DNA of 64,000 nt from Vicugna pacos (GCF_048564905.1 NC_132993.1:85219001-85283000); one strand, 5' to 3'; positions 1-11,839 are shown, numbered from the stretch's first letter. The notes: generated by a model not told the origin, from the letters alone. A program made the numbers and translations.

Positions 1-367
1 CATGACATCTTTAGCCCACCTGGATTTCCCTTTCAAATAATCAAAATGCGATTTCAAGTGAAAACAAAAGAAAACATCACCAGCCCCCGCTTAAGCCACG
101 TGGGCAGGCACGCAAAGCCAGCTTTCCTGTGGCTTCATTGACAGGGAACACCCAGGAGAGGTAAAGACACCCAGAGGGGAAGAGGACTCGGGGCTGTCAG
201 GGGCTGGGGGGTGAGGGCGTGGGGGGCAGTGCGTGCTGTGGATCCAAGTTTTTACTTTGAAGAAAGGAATGGTGTGAGCCTGCATGGCAGTGATGCTCGC
301 ACGGCATCGTGAAGGCACCTAGTGCTCCTGAATTGCACAATTTCAGAGGGACAAAGTCTATATTTTA

Positions 368-900
368 TTAAAAGACACTTAAAAAGGCAAGATAAAGGAT
401 GCCATAACCGATATGAAAGAAACAGAGGCAAGTGAAGAAAAACCAAACACAAATCACTTCAGGGGAATGGAAGTCAAGGTCGAGTGCGGGAGGGGATTCA
501 CGGTGGGATTTTGAAGGAGAAGGTGCGGGTGGGCGCAGAGGGGGCTCAGCCCCAGGGGCTGCTGACGCCTGAACTGGCTCTCCGTGGCCCAGCGGTCCAG
601 CTGCAGGTGCAGCATCTTCAGGACCTTTGGAAGCAGCGGGAGCTGCGGGACCTTGAGGAGCAGCAGGAGCTGCGGGACCTTGAGGAATAGCAGGAGCTGC
701 AGGATCGTCAGGAGCAGTAGGAGCTGCTGGAGCGGAAGGAGCTGCAGGAGCTGCAGGATCTTCAGGAGCAGCGTTAGCTGCTGGAGCTGCAGAAGCTGCA
801 GGAGCAGCAGAAGGGAGCTCGGGGTCTCCTGCTGGATCCTGATGGTCCTGGTTTTGGTCTGTGGCATCTTCCCGTGCCCGCGCCTGCTCTGGATCTGTGA
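368..900 (-). pseudogene. RALGDS-like Ala/Pro-repeat terminal exon, copy R1
   Basis: Minus-strand exon-like segment with a pyrimidine-rich acceptor just above 900 and an open frame of about 176 codons to a TAA at 368-370. It encodes a short charged start (TDPEQARAREDATDQNQDHQ), then roughly 80 residues of Ala/Pro-rich repeats (blocks such as DPAAPAAP and QGPAAPAAP), then a Ser/Pro-rich stretch, then a hydrophobic end (VICVWFFFTCLCFFHIGYGI and on) like a tail anchor. The preceding exon ends in phase 1, which this exon completes. Human RALGDS has an Ala/Pro repeat at the matching place in its linker, but its GEF domain is absent here. The stop overlaps an AATAAA signal. It could be a decayed copy or a short novel protein. 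Confidence 0.55.
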
Positions 901-1210
901 CTGTTGGAAGTGGAGAGAGCTTTGAGTCTCGTGGATGCGCTCGCTCGTGCTTTGAGAGAGGAAAACTTGAGCCACGTGCCTCCCTTTCCGTGGGCCTCTT
1001 CAAGGGCGGACATCTTCCCAGAGCTTTGCGGACAGCTCCCACCCAGCAAGTGCCCACAGGATGTGTTTTGTGACTGAACTCTTGTAGGCAGGTGGTCTGA
1101 GAGCAATGTTTGCTCTGGTGCCAGCAGCAGCCTCTGGGGACGCCTCCCTGTGTGGCCCAGCCCTCGGCCCTCCCTCAGCTGCACACGTTCACCAGCCCCG
1201 CCCTTCTCAC

Positions 1211-1296
1211 CTTGGGGCTGTGCCTCGGTGGGCTCCTGGTCCTCCACCTGACTCGCAGGGAGCTGGTCCAGGTCAGAGCCGGGTCTGCTGAGCTGC
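1211..1296 (-). pseudogene. RALGDS-like linker exon, copy R1
   Basis: An 86-nt minus-strand exon bounded by a CAG acceptor and a GTGAG donor. It encodes QLSRPGSDLDQLPASQVEDQ followed by EPTEAQPQ. This resembles the human RALGDS stretch before its Ala/Pro linker, where PGSDLE is followed by a segment ending EPIEAEPE. It ends in phase 1 and splices in frame to the Ala/Pro exon at 368-900. The match is short and recalled rather than searched, so the family call is moderate. The phase does not fit the putative first exon at 1928-2062 directly, so an intermediate exon or another start is needed. Confidence 0.5.
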
Positions 1297-1927
1297 CTGT
1301 CAGCCGCGGGCAGGACCCTGGCGTGCCGCCTGGGCGGTTTCTGGGGAGGAGGCCGTCGTGGTGGCGGGGACCCCTCCGTGTGCAGACTCACCCGGAGCTG
1401 GTGCTGGCCCTGAGAAGCGTGCAGCGGCCCCTCGCTCGGGGAGGCGGCGTGGGTGTCCTGATCCAGCGGCTCCTGCAGTGTCCGGCTCTGCAATGACAGT
1501 GAGCGGCAGCGGGCCCGGCCCGGAGGTCTCAGAGCCCGGCCCGGAGGTCTCAGAGCCCTGCCCGGCCAGGACCACTCCCGCTTCTGCCCGCTCGACCCTC
1601 TGCTGCCCGATCAGACTGGGACCTTGGTCAGCTGAGACGGCCACCCGGGAGGGAAGAGACACAGCCAGAGGGCACGGGCTTGGACTCGTGCGGCAGGTCC
1701 CTGCCCGGCTGGCCACAGCCCAGCCCGCCAGCTGGGACCCGGGGTGCGGACGTGACAGGCCCCCCAGGCCTCTGACCTGCTCGTGCTTGAGGCAGGCCCC
1801 ACCCACCCCAGCCCAACGTGACTGCCCACCTCCACCAGCAAAGGGAAGGGGATGTGGGGCTATACCCGGATGGGGTCTGAGTGGTGGCCTGGGCTGGTCG
1901 GGCCTGCCCCGGGCCTCCCTGGGTTAC

Positions 1928-2062
1928 CTTTGGGTCCCTGTGGCCAAAAGGCCAGAGGCACCTGGGGTGAGAGCTGAGCCAGCGCCGGCACCGCTGGCCC
2001 AGCCCCTGGCTGCGGGCCTTCCGGGCACCGCGGCCTCGGGGTGTTGGGACGCAGCAGAACAT
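1928..2062 (-). pseudogene. Putative first coding exon of the RALGDS-like unit, copy R1
   Basis: A minus-strand ATG at 2062 opens a 45-codon segment beginning MFCCVPTPRGRGARKARSQG and ending at AAG before a GTAACC donor. It is rich in Arg and has two Cys near the start, which could suit palmitoylation, but that is speculation. The assignment rests on position upstream of the RALGDS-like exons and on the good donor. I do not recognise the sequence itself with certainty. Splicing it directly to 1211-1296 would break the frame. Confidence 0.35.
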
Positions 2063-4200
2063 GGGTGACTGAGTTGAGCTGAGTTCACCAAGCGGGTGAG
2101 CCGAGTAGGGGCTTCTCGACAGAGTGGGTGCCCGGTGACCTCGGGTCTAAGTTCTGTTGGGTTCGGTTGCCAGGGAAGTGAGGTCACTTCCTGGGATCCC
2201 CTTCCCCAAGCTTCCTCCTTCCGTAGAGCTCCCCAGGGGCCTCTCTGGGCTGCTGACTGCTCACCTCCCAGCCCATGCCGTGTCCTCACACAGTGACGCC
2301 AACTCGGCCCCCCTGCCCAGGACCCTGCGGAGGCCTGGATGCAGCCAGGGCGCCAGCTCTGAGGACGCAGCTGGGTTCGGACCCGGCCCGCCGTCGTCCG
2401 CAGTGCTGTCACCCTGGACGAGCTGCCTGCCTCTCAGGGTCTCCCCAGTCCCCCGTCGGCACAGTGGGGATCATCCTGGCCCCTCCTTCCCGGGGAAGCC
2501 ATCGTGTCTCCAGAGGCACAAACACCTGCCTCACCTGTCAGTCCCGCGGGCTGGCATCACAGGGAGCTCGCGCGCAGACTCAGCAAAGGGAGGGCCCCAG
2601 AGAGGGCTGGCGGAGCGCAGAGCACACCCCACACAGCCTGGGTGGGGTCTGCCCTGGGGTCCGGAGAAAGTCACTCCCCTTGCCACCTGCTTCCCAGCTC
2701 CCTGTCAGGGCGGGGTGTGGGGAGAAACTGAACATAACTGTGACTTCATTCTCGCTGGCATACCACCTCCTGGGTCACTGTGTCATGTTTAGATTCAGGC
2801 CCAGTTTCTCGGCCCCTCGGGTGGGCTGCCCCACAATGCTCTCTGCTTTTATGCCTTCTGGTCACGTTTCCTCGTGTGAGCCCCCACCACACCCTCCCCT
2901 GCAGGGTGGATGGACATTGGGACCTGGTTGTGACATGCAGACTGATGAGTGAAAATGGGCGTGACTTCCGCTCGTTCCCAGCTCCGCTGTTCCTTCTCCC
3001 CCTCTGTGTCTCTCAGCGCCTGTCTTGTCTCTCTCTCTCTCTGTTTCTCTCTCGCTCTGCCTGTCTGTGTGTCAGTCTCTCTGTCCCTTTTCCTGGATGC
3101 ATGTGCGTGTACATTTACGTGCGTACCTGTGTATTTCTGGGTTTGTAATGTTAGGGCCCGGGGCAGGTCACTTCTGAAAATGCCTTGATGACATACTGAT
3201 TGTTTTCATGTTGCTGAAGTAAAACCTTCTTTGCAAGTTGTGCGAGCACTTTGGTGGGGTCAGCTGTAAGGATCAGCACTGCCGGGGAAGGGCTGCTGCG
3301 CCTGTGGCCCTTTGATGCGTCCTGCACACTGTTTCCCTGGAGAGGTGTGTCTGTTCTCTCATCCATCCGGGGGATCTGCTGGGGCCTCTGCCTCCTCACG
3401 TTGTCACCAGGGCTGGCTGTCACCAGGCTAAAGCCCTGCCAGCGTCATGGTGACCAGTGCTGTCTCCACAGTGTATCCGTCTGCCTCTGTCCTCCCCCGA
3501 GAGGTCGAGCAGGTCTAACGCACACTGGCCACCTGCTGTGCCTCTCCTTGGATCTGCGTGTGTGTTTTGTTTGTTTAGAGCGCTGGGTTTCGAGAGGTTT
3601 TTGGACCCCGGGGTTGTGTAGCCTTTCTCCAAGCTTGGGACCTCGCGGATCGTGGAGTCTCTTTCCGGGTATATTTGTGGGCTTTTGCTGGTTTCTTGGT
3701 TTGTGTGCTTTTGTTTTTGCCCCAGGAAGAGCTAAGCATCTCCCTTCTGTCTTGTGGCTGTGGCGTCCCAGGGGGAAGAGCAGCGCCTCCCCCGAGGTTA
3801 TGCAGAGAGTTACCGAAAGGGCTTCATTTTGCACATGACATCTTTAGCCCACCTGGATTTCCCTTTCAAATAATCAAAATGCGATTTCAAGTGAAAACAA
3901 AAGAAAACATCACCAGCCCACGCTTAAGCCACGTGGGCAGGCACGCAAAGCCAGCTTTCCTGTGGCTTCATTGACAGGGAACACCCAGGGGAGGTAAAGA
4001 CACCCAGAGGGGAAGAGGACTCGGGGCTGTCAGGGGCTGGGGGGTGAGGGCGTGGGGGGCAGTGCGTGCTGTGGATCCAAGTTTTTACTTTGAAGAAAGG
4101 AATGGTGTGAACCTGCATGGCAGTGATGCTCGCACGGCATCGTGAAGGCACCTAGTGCTCCTGAATTGCACAATTTCAGAGGGACAAAGTCTATATTTTA

Positions 4201-4733
4201 TTAAAAGACACTTAAAAAGGCAAGATAAAGGATGCCATAACCGATATGAAAGAAACAGAGGCAAGTGAAGAAAAACCAAACACAAATCACTTCAGGGGAA
4301 TGGAAGTCAAGGTCGAGTGCGGGAGGGGATTCACGGTGGGATTTTGAAGGAGAAGGTGCGGGTGGGCACAGAGGGGGCTCAGCCCCAGGGGCTGCTGATG
4401 CCTGAACTGGCTCTCCGTGGCCCAGCGGTCCAGCTTCAGGTGCAGCATCTTCAGGACCTTTCGAAGCAGCGGGAGCTGCGGGACCTTGAGGAGCAGCAGG
4501 AGCTGCGGGACCTTGAGGAATAGCAGGAGCTGCAGGATCGTCAGGAGCAGTGGGAGCTGCTGGAGCGGAAGGAGCTGCAGGAGCTGCAGGATCTTCAGGA
4601 GCAGCGTTAGCTGCTGGAGCTGCAGAAGCTGCAGGAGCAGCAGGAGGGAACTCGGGGTCTCCTGCTGGATCCTGATGGTCCTGGTTTTGGTCTGTGGCAT
4701 CTTCCCGTGCCCGCGCCTGCTCTGGATCTGTGA
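4201..4733 (-). pseudogene. RALGDS-like Ala/Pro-repeat terminal exon, copy R2
   Basis: The counterpart of 368-900 in the second tandem copy, with the same acceptor, length, stop and overlapping AATAAA signal. The frame is open throughout with a handful of substitutions in the repeat, and the hydrophobic tail is unchanged. Conservation between the tandem copies mainly reflects their recent duplication. Confidence 0.55.
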
Positions 4734-5043
4734 CTGTTGGAAGTGGAGAGAGCTTTGAGTCTCGTGGATGCGCTCGCTCGTGCTTTGAGAGAGGAAAACT
4801 TGAGCCACGTGCCTCCCTTTCCGTGGGCCTCTTCAAGGGCGGACATCTTCCCAGAGCTTTGCGGACAGCTCCCACCCAGCAAGTGCCCACAGGATGTGTT
4901 TTGTGACTGAACTCTTGTAGGCAGGTGGTCTGAGAGCAATGTTTGCTCTGGTGCCAGCAGCAGCCTCTGGGGACGCCTCCCTGTGTGGCCCAGCCCTCGG
5001 CCCTCCCTCAGCTGCACACGTTCACCAGCCCCGCCCTTCTCAC

Positions 5044-5129
5044 CCTGGGGCTGTGCCTCGGTGGGCTTCTGGTCCTCCACCTGACTCGCAGGGAGCTGCT
5101 CCAGGTCAGAGCCAGGTCTGCTGAGCTGC
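5044..5129 (-). pseudogene. RALGDS-like linker exon, copy R2
   Basis: The 86-nt counterpart of 1211-1296, reading QLSRPGSDLEQLPASQVEDQ and then KPTEAQPQ. The donor keeps its GT, and the phase-1 join to the Ala/Pro exon is preserved. PGSDLE here is one residue closer to human RALGDS than the R1 copy. Confidence 0.5.
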
Positions 5130-5759
5130 CTGTCAGCCGCGGGCAAACCCTGGCGTGCCGCCTGTGCGGTTTCTGGGGAGGAGGCCGTGGTGGTGGCGGG
5201 GACCCCTCCGTGTGCAGACTCACCTGGAGCTGGTGCTGGCCCTGAGAAGCGTGCAGCGGCCCCTCGCTCGGGGAGGCGGCGTGGGTGTCCTGATCCAGCG
5301 GCTCCTGCAGTGTCCGGCTCTGCAATGACAGTGAGCGGCAGCGGGCCCGGCCCGGAGGTCTCAGAGCCCGGCCCGGAGGTCTCAGAGCCCTGCCCGGCCA
5401 GGACCACTCCCGCTTCTTCCCGCTCGACCCTCTGCTGCCAGATCAGACTGGGACCTTGGTCAGCTGAGACGGCCACCCGGGAGGGAAGAGACACAGCCAG
5501 AGAGCACGTTCTTGGACTCGTGCGGCATGTCCCTGCCCGGCTGGCCACAGCCCAGCCCGCCAGCTGGGACCCGGGGTGTCTACGTGACAGGCCCCCCAGG
5601 CCTCTGACCTGCTCGTGCTTGAGGCAGGCCCCCCGCACCCTAGCCCAACGTGACTGCCCCCCTCCACCAGCAAATGGAAGGGGATGTGGGGCTATACCCG
5701 GATGGGGTCTGAGTGGTGGCCTGGGCTGGTCGGGCCTGCCCCGGGCCTCCCTGGGTTAC

Positions 5760-5894
5760 CTTTGGGTCCCTGTGGCCAAAAGGCCAGAGGCGCCTGGGGT
5801 GAGAGCTGAGCCAGCACCGGCACCGCTAGCCCAGCCCCTGGCTGCGGGCCTTGCGGGCACCGCGACCTCGGGGTGTTGGGACGCAGCAGAACAT
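5760..5894 (-). pseudogene. Putative first exon of the RALGDS-like unit, copy R2 (interrupted)
   Basis: The counterpart of 1928-2062 with the ATG at 5894 and the same GTAACC donor. Codon 23, CAG in R1, is TAG here (5826-5828), so this copy could not make the same product from this start. Confidence 0.35.
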
Positions 5895-6879
5895 GGGTGA
5901 CTGAGTTGAGCTGAGTTCACCAAGCGGGTGAGCCGAGTAGGGGCTTCTCGACAGAGTGGGTGCCCGGTGACCTCGGGTCTAAGTTCTGTTGGGTTCGGTT
6001 GCCAGGGAAGTGAGGTCACTTCCTGGGATCCCCTTCCCCAAGCTTCCTCCTTCCGTAGAGCTCCCCAGGGGCCTCTCTGGGCTGCTGACTGCTCACCTCC
6101 CAGCCCATGCCGTGTCCTCACACAGTGACGCCAACTCGGCCCCCCTGCCCAGGACCCTGCGGAGGCCTGGATGCAGCCAGGGCGCCAGCTCTGAGGACGC
6201 AGCTGGGTTCGGACCCGGCCCGCCGTCGTCCGCAGTGCTGTCACCCTGGACGAGCTGCCTGCCTCTCAGGGTCTCCCCAGTCCCCCGTCGGCACAGTGGG
6301 GATCATCCTGGCTCCTCCTTCCCGGGGAAGCCATCGTGTCTCCAGAGGCACAAACACCTGCCTCACCTGTCAGTCCCGCGGGCTGGCATCACAGGGAGCT
6401 CGCGCGCAGACTCAGCAAAGGGAGGGCCCCAGAGAGGGCTGGCGGAGCGCAGAGCACACCCCACACAGCCTGGGTGGGGTCTGCCCTGGTGTCCGGAGAA
6501 AGTCACTCCCCTTGCCACCTGCTTCCCAGCTCCCTGTCGGGGCGGGGGGTGGGGAGAAACTGAACATAACTGTGACTTCGTTCTCGCTGGCATACCACCT
6601 CCTGGGTCACTGTGTCATGTTTAGATTCAGGCCGAGTGTCTCATCTCGGCCCCTCGGGTGGGCTGCCCCACAATGCTCTCTGCTTTTATGCCTTCTGGTC
6701 ACGTTTCCTCGTGTGAGCCCCCACCACACCCTCCCCTGCAGGGTGGATGGACATTGGGACCTGGTTGTGACATGCAGAGTGACGTGTGAAAATGGGCGTG
6801 ACTTCCACTCGTTCCCAGCTCCGCTGTTCCTTCTCCCCCTCTGTGTCCTTGGAATTGCTTCAGGTCGAAGCCAAGTGGT

Positions 6880-7080
6880 ATAATGGGGTTATGGATGTGG
6901 ATTTGGTTCCTGGCTCTGCCGTTTGCCCTATCGGTGATCTTAACCACTCCAACCCTACATTTCTCATTTCTTGAGCAAGGATGATTCCTCCCTCTAGAGC
7001 CATTCTGTGGGTCACACCATGTAACATTTGTGAAGAGCCAACCGTGGTGCTGGCACGTGGTGAGGATTCTAGTGACTTGT
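6880..7080 (+). repeat. MIR SINE, degenerate
   Basis: A diverged MIR body: a drug-like core of 'ggttcctggctctgcc', then a run resembling 'ttaaccactccaaccctaca' and 'tttctcatttcttgagca', and a 3' part with 'gtaacatttgtgaagagcc'. It sits just right of the R2 break. Confidence 0.6.
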
Positions 7081-8964
7081 ATGCCATGGTCACGCCGTGG
7101 TCACGCCAAGGTCATGGCTCATCAATGTGGAGTTATCCTCGTGCCTGCAGGACACTGTCCCGGCGTCCACGTGGCCCTGGCCTGGTGTACAACTTGATCT
7201 TTGTGACATTCCTCTCTGTCCTGTTTTCTTTCACTCCACTCACTCCCAGTAATTTGGAGGAAGCCTGAGAAGCCTGCCAAACTAACATCAGGCAGTTTAG
7301 CTATTTTAATTTGTCTCTGGCCGAATATGTGATGGGGAGGGAGATTGACTGAAAGATACTTTGCGAATTTGGCTTTCCATGTCTCCTGTTAGCACAGAAA
7401 ATTGAGAACCAGTGAGTCTCAGGACATTCTCCAAAATGAAAATGCTGTTTCGTGAATTGCCACCTGTGGTTGTTGCTGCCATAAACGGAGTGAGATATCA
7501 TAGGTCTCTTGGAAAGAACTATCAAATCTGTGTGGTTTGCCCTGAAATAAAATAGGAAATACACGGGCTTTAAAGCCTAGGATTTGGCATAATGCAAATG
7601 AAACAAGTCATGAATCTGTAATCCTTTCACCCGCAGCTTTGAAGTCTTTATGGTTATTGCTGCTGAAGATGCTGCTTTTTGGTTGATACAGGCAGGCTGC
7701 ATCAACACCATTTAGAATAGCTGGAGGCCGACGTTTTAGAAGAAAAAGGGCAACCAGAGCAATTTCCCTGAGGGTCCATGAATCCGAATTCTGTTGAATG
7801 TGACAGTTCCTCGATAACCCTGGGTTCTTCACAGAAACACGTGTGGGAGGTGCTGGAGCCTCGCTGTCCAGAGTGAGTCTAAGAATGAACTAGTCTTCAG
7901 TGTTTCTGGACCGAGAAAATACATCTCTGGGGTTTTAAAAAATATGTGGGTGTTCACGTGGGAAGGTAGGGATAAACTGCCAGCTTTGTTCTGCTCCTTC
8001 ATTATTTCTTTGGATTTAAGTACCTGCATAATCGTTTCCCACCCTTTTGTGTTGGCTTCTTCTCTCCCCACCCCTGCCCTGGCTGTTGCTCTTGGGTAAA
8101 AGTGCTCTTATTAATCAGTTGGACTGTGGGATGATATGTCAGGGTTTAGAGTCAGTCTTTCCTCTGTCTATACCCATCTTACTCATTCCTTGAGCCTATT
8201 CACCTGAAAAGTATCAAAGAGGGAAGAAGACTCTAGGAAAGGAAGAACAGTGGTCGGCTAAGTCAGCATGGTTTGACTTAGGAAATGTTACCATCATTTT
8301 AGATCAGATGCCTTTTTGCTTACAAGTGAAATGATGTAACATGTATGGTTGACATTTCCTGTTGAATTCTTGGTTCATCATTTCAGTAGGAGGTACCAGA
8401 TGAAACTCTGCATTCTCAGCCTTCATGGTTGGCATGTGTCTCCAGTGACGTAAAAACGACAGAATCTATGGAGTGGCACACTTGGTGCAGGTCATGGCGT
8501 GGCCATCCCAGGGTCTCCGCTCTGACTTGGGGTACTTCACCCCACCTGCAACTTCCTACGCTCTTCTAAAATAGCCACAAAATCCTCCAAAACTCTGTGC
8601 TATTTTCAGACCTGCTTCCACTTAGAATAATTAGTTTCAATCATTACTCACAAGATTAGTGCCTAATTTGGGACGAAGTATTTTATTTGGCCTTAAACTG
8701 TCTCTTTTTTCGAGCTTCAGAGAATCTGTGTTCCAAGAATGACCAGGCTGTGTGCATCTCTCCCAGGTGCATGGTAACCGTGTGGAGAGGAGGCTGGAAT
8801 AAACCCCACCCAGAGGCGGCCTCCCTGCTCCCGAGCTCATCCCGGGCTCCGTGAGCAGCAGCCCAGCTTCACAGCTGTCTCCCTGAATAGCGCCTGGTGC
8901 TTGTCGAATGAAAAGAGTGGTTCCTCTGCTTTACCTTAAACCATCTCACCCTTTGCCCAAGTCA

Positions 8965-9475
8965 CTTTTAAAATTATTGATGTGAATTCTATACCATAAA
9001 ACTGACTATTTCAGAGTCCATCTTAAAGTGAGTAATTCAGTGGCATTTAGTACCTTCACCGTGTTGTGCAGCCGTTGCCTCCTAGTTTCTGGTACCTGTT
9101 ACGCGGTCACGCCGCGTCCCTCCCTCCCCCTGGTGCCTGGTGACCACCATGCTGCTTTTTGTCCCTGTGGACCTGCCCATTCTGGATGTTTTATGTAGAT
9201 AGAATCATCCAATCTGTGGCCTTTTGTGTCTGGCTTTTCTGCTCAGCCTGATGTTTCCGAGGCCTGTCAGTGATGTCGTGGGTATGAGTTCGGCTTTCCT
9301 TTGTGGTTCGATACTGTTCTAGCGTCCGGATATAGCGCATTCTATTTATCCACTCATTAATCGACAGACATTTGAATTGTTTCCATCTTTCAGCCCTTGG
9401 GAATAGTGCTGCTGTGAACGTTCACGTACTGGCATTTGAGTGTGTTTTCAATTCTTCTGAGCCACGGTGTGCTTA
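8965..9475 (-). repeat. L1M 3' end fragment (antisense)
   Basis: Typical old eutherian L1 3'UTR in antisense: a stretch on attaining the end of the 3' region, 'gtaccttcaccgtgttgtgcagccg'-type phrase shortened here, then 'gtgctgctgtgaacgttcac'. No open frame remains. Confidence 0.65.
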
Positions 9476-9649
9476 TTTCCTGATTGTCTCTCTCACCTGT
9501 CCACCACTCTCCCTTTAGTCGAGCCTCCCTCATCTCTGGTGCCCTGGCTGGCTGGTCTGGCTCTTCCCTAGTCTGCACTCTATGCTGTAGCCCTGTAGCC
9601 TTTTCAAAATGCAGACCTGGCGTTTATGCCCTTCATTGATTTTTGAGGT

Positions 9650-10490
9650 TGCTCACAGGATAAGGCACAAACTCCTTTCAGGCCCACAGGGCCCAGCATA
9701 GCCAGGTCTCTAACTGTTCCTTTAAGCTCATCTCACCATTCTGCCCCTCACTATCTCTGCTGGAGCCACACTGACCTTTCTGTCCTACAGACTCTCCATG
9801 CCGGGCTCCACCACGGGCCCTTTGCACATGCTCCCCTGTTGCCTGGAATGCTCCTCTCCTCTTTGCCTGATTAACACCTTCTCACCCCAGAGTTCTAAAC
9901 TCATGCCTCAGCTCTTCAGGGAAGCCTTCCCTAAGTCAGACTCACCCAACCCCACCCGTACCATCTTGGATGCCCACAGGCTCTTAACTGTTCCTTTGTA
10001 GCACAAATTGCAGTTGCAATTTTACATTTGGAAGATTATTTCATTAATAACTGTGACTACAGAGACAGAAGGCAGCTGTATGCAGAGCATGGGTTCTGGA
10101 GCCAGACTATCAGGGTTCAAATGCTGGCTCTGTCCCTTACTGGCTGTGTGATCTTGGGCAAGTTAATTAACCTCTCTGTGCCTCTGTTTCCTCATGCATC
10201 AAATGAAGATCATAATAACACTTACCTTAGATGAATGTTGTGGGAATGAAATAAATTCATATGTGTTAAGTACCTGGCACTAGAATGACCTCAATAAAAG
10301 TACTTTTGCTATAATTAAAAACAAAAAAGAACTATGCCTACACTGCCACCCCAACACCCTTCTTCCCCAGACTGTAAGCTCAGTGGGCAGGGAAGCTCAG
10401 GGGGCAAGTCTCTTTTGCTCATTGTTATAGCTCTAGAATTTAGTCCAGGATGACCATGTGGTCAGTGCTTATTAAGTTTTTATTGAATGA
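9650..10490 (+). repeat. L2 LINE 3' end, split by a MIR
   Basis: L2-type sequence at 9650-10020 (phrases such as 'gccctttgcacatgctcccc' and 'cttcagggaagccttcccta') resumes at about 10365 with 'agactgtaagctcagtgggc' and runs to 'ttattgaatga' near 10490. The interruption is the MIR at 10070-10315. Confidence 0.7.
10070..10315 (+). repeat. MIR SINE nested in L2
   Basis: A well-preserved MIR: 'ggttctggagccagactatc', 'ctggctgtgtgatcttgggc', 'cctctgtgcctctgtttcct', ending with 'aagtacctggcactagaatg'. It lies between two halves of an L2, so it inserted later. Confidence 0.75.
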
Positions 10491-11839
10491 TTGGATGAAC
10501 CCATTCCCTTCTTCACAGAGACCATTACACTACGGTGTCCCGTCTGTCTGTCCGTCTCTGCACTTTTAGGGGGCTCTCCCTTCCAGCACGCAACTTGATG
10601 GCGTTTGGCCGCAACCCTGCTCCTGCCCACTTCCTCATCTGGCGTGTTTGAGGAATTGTTGAAGGCGGGGAGCCTTTGTCCCTGGCTCTGTCCTGAGGGT
10701 GTGGCCCAGTCAATGGGACAACTGCAGGAACACAGAAGGCTTGCTGGGCGCCGGGCCATGTGCTCCCTGCTTCAGACATACCAAACGAGAGAGGCGGGAG
10801 TGATTTCTGTCCCCGTGTTACAGACGAGGATTAAGAGTCTTAGCATCTGGAGACATTTGGAGAAGAGCCTCTGGAAGTGTCCCTGAAGGGCAGAAATAAG
10901 GGATGATGAGGACGGTGGCAGCACAGGAGTGTGGAACCCCCACGCGAGGGTCCTGGGCCCTGTGCCTCTCCCTCCCTGTTCTAACCTGGCTTCCAGCTCC
11001 ACAAAACCTTCAACTCCTTACTCTCCATTTTATAATCGCCCTTGCAAAGAAATCTAATTGCCCTGACAAGGCCGCCCCCCCACCTCCGTCCTGGCCCTGC
11101 TTATGTTTAACTATCTCAGTCAGGAAACGTGTGCTGAGTAACTTCTGGGAGCACAGAGGAGAGGCCAGCAGAACCAGCAGCCGCTCTGTTGACAGGAGTG
11201 CATGTGGGTGTCACTTCCCTGGGCTCTAAGCTGCTGACAATCAGCTGGTTGTGGAGGCTGAGGAAATGCCTCCTTGTTTGCTTTGTATCTTCCTCAGCGT
11301 GGTAAGAATGTGTAAACAAGGACGAACAGTCCTCCAGAGTCCTTTCGGGTCCCTGTGAAAGAGCATGTACATGGAGCTGACCTAGCGGGGCTCGCGGGCG
11401 GAGTGACAAAAGGGCCGTGAGTCCATTGCTTCTCCCGACAGACGGAGAGGGACGGCCATGAGCCATTAGAGCAGGGGCTGCCCTAGGAAGCTCTGAATGC
11501 TTGGCTGTGTGTCCTGCTGGTGCCTGACCCTACCAGAAGGAAGGCGGCAGCCTGATGTGCTGACCTCCCTGGGAGAGCAGTGTCCCCAGGCCATGCAGCC
11601 TGGCGCATTGGGAAACTGACATTAGCAGCATGGTGGCCATGCAGCTTTTAGCTCCAGGGAACCCCAAATCTGGGATGCGTGGGTGTGCATTGTCACGTGG
11701 GGTGCGTTGGTTTAACATGCGTTTCCGGGGCCTTCTCTCCTACGTGCATTTGAGCATTAGGCTTGGCTACCCCAGGTTTCATCCTGCCCGGCCCACTGGC
11801 CGGCAGTGAGTGACCTTGCTGTGTTCCTTTCTGAACCGT

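Larger units (their letters stand above)
1..3833 (-). repeat. 3.83-kb macrosatellite-like unit, copy R1
   Basis: The sequence restarts at 3834 with the same bases as position 1 and follows it almost base for base, so this is one full period of a tandem repeat. By eye the two copies differ by only one or two bases per 100, so the duplication is recent. The unit is GC-rich over about 480-2750 and ends in CT-rich and unique stretches at 3010-3833. It holds RALGDS-like exons on the minus strand. Since the window starts inside the array, more copies may lie to the left. Partial inverted relatives occur at 48094-49520 and 59163-60430. Confidence 0.9.
3834..6847 (-). repeat. 3.83-kb unit, truncated tandem copy R2
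   Basis: This second head-to-tail copy matches R1 from its first base to about R1 position 3009, with a few small indels and scattered substitutions. It stops at 6847, where R1 would continue into a CT-rich stretch, and runs into unrelated sequence containing an old MIR. The last ~820 bp of the unit (R1 3010-3833) are therefore missing. The break marks the right edge of the array against the EEPD1 intron. Confidence 0.9.

Noticed and set aside
484-925. Plus-strand Glu/Leu/Arg/Gln-rich and Cys/Ser/Arg-rich frames over the repeat
   Set aside because: These are complementary frames of the same short repeat, with low-complexity composition and no homology.
454-975. Leucine-rich 173-residue minus-strand frame, also in R2 (4287-4808)
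   Set aside because: It is the neighbouring frame of the Ala/Pro repeat: GCT CCT-type codons shifted by one give Leu-rich protein. It has no splice or family support.
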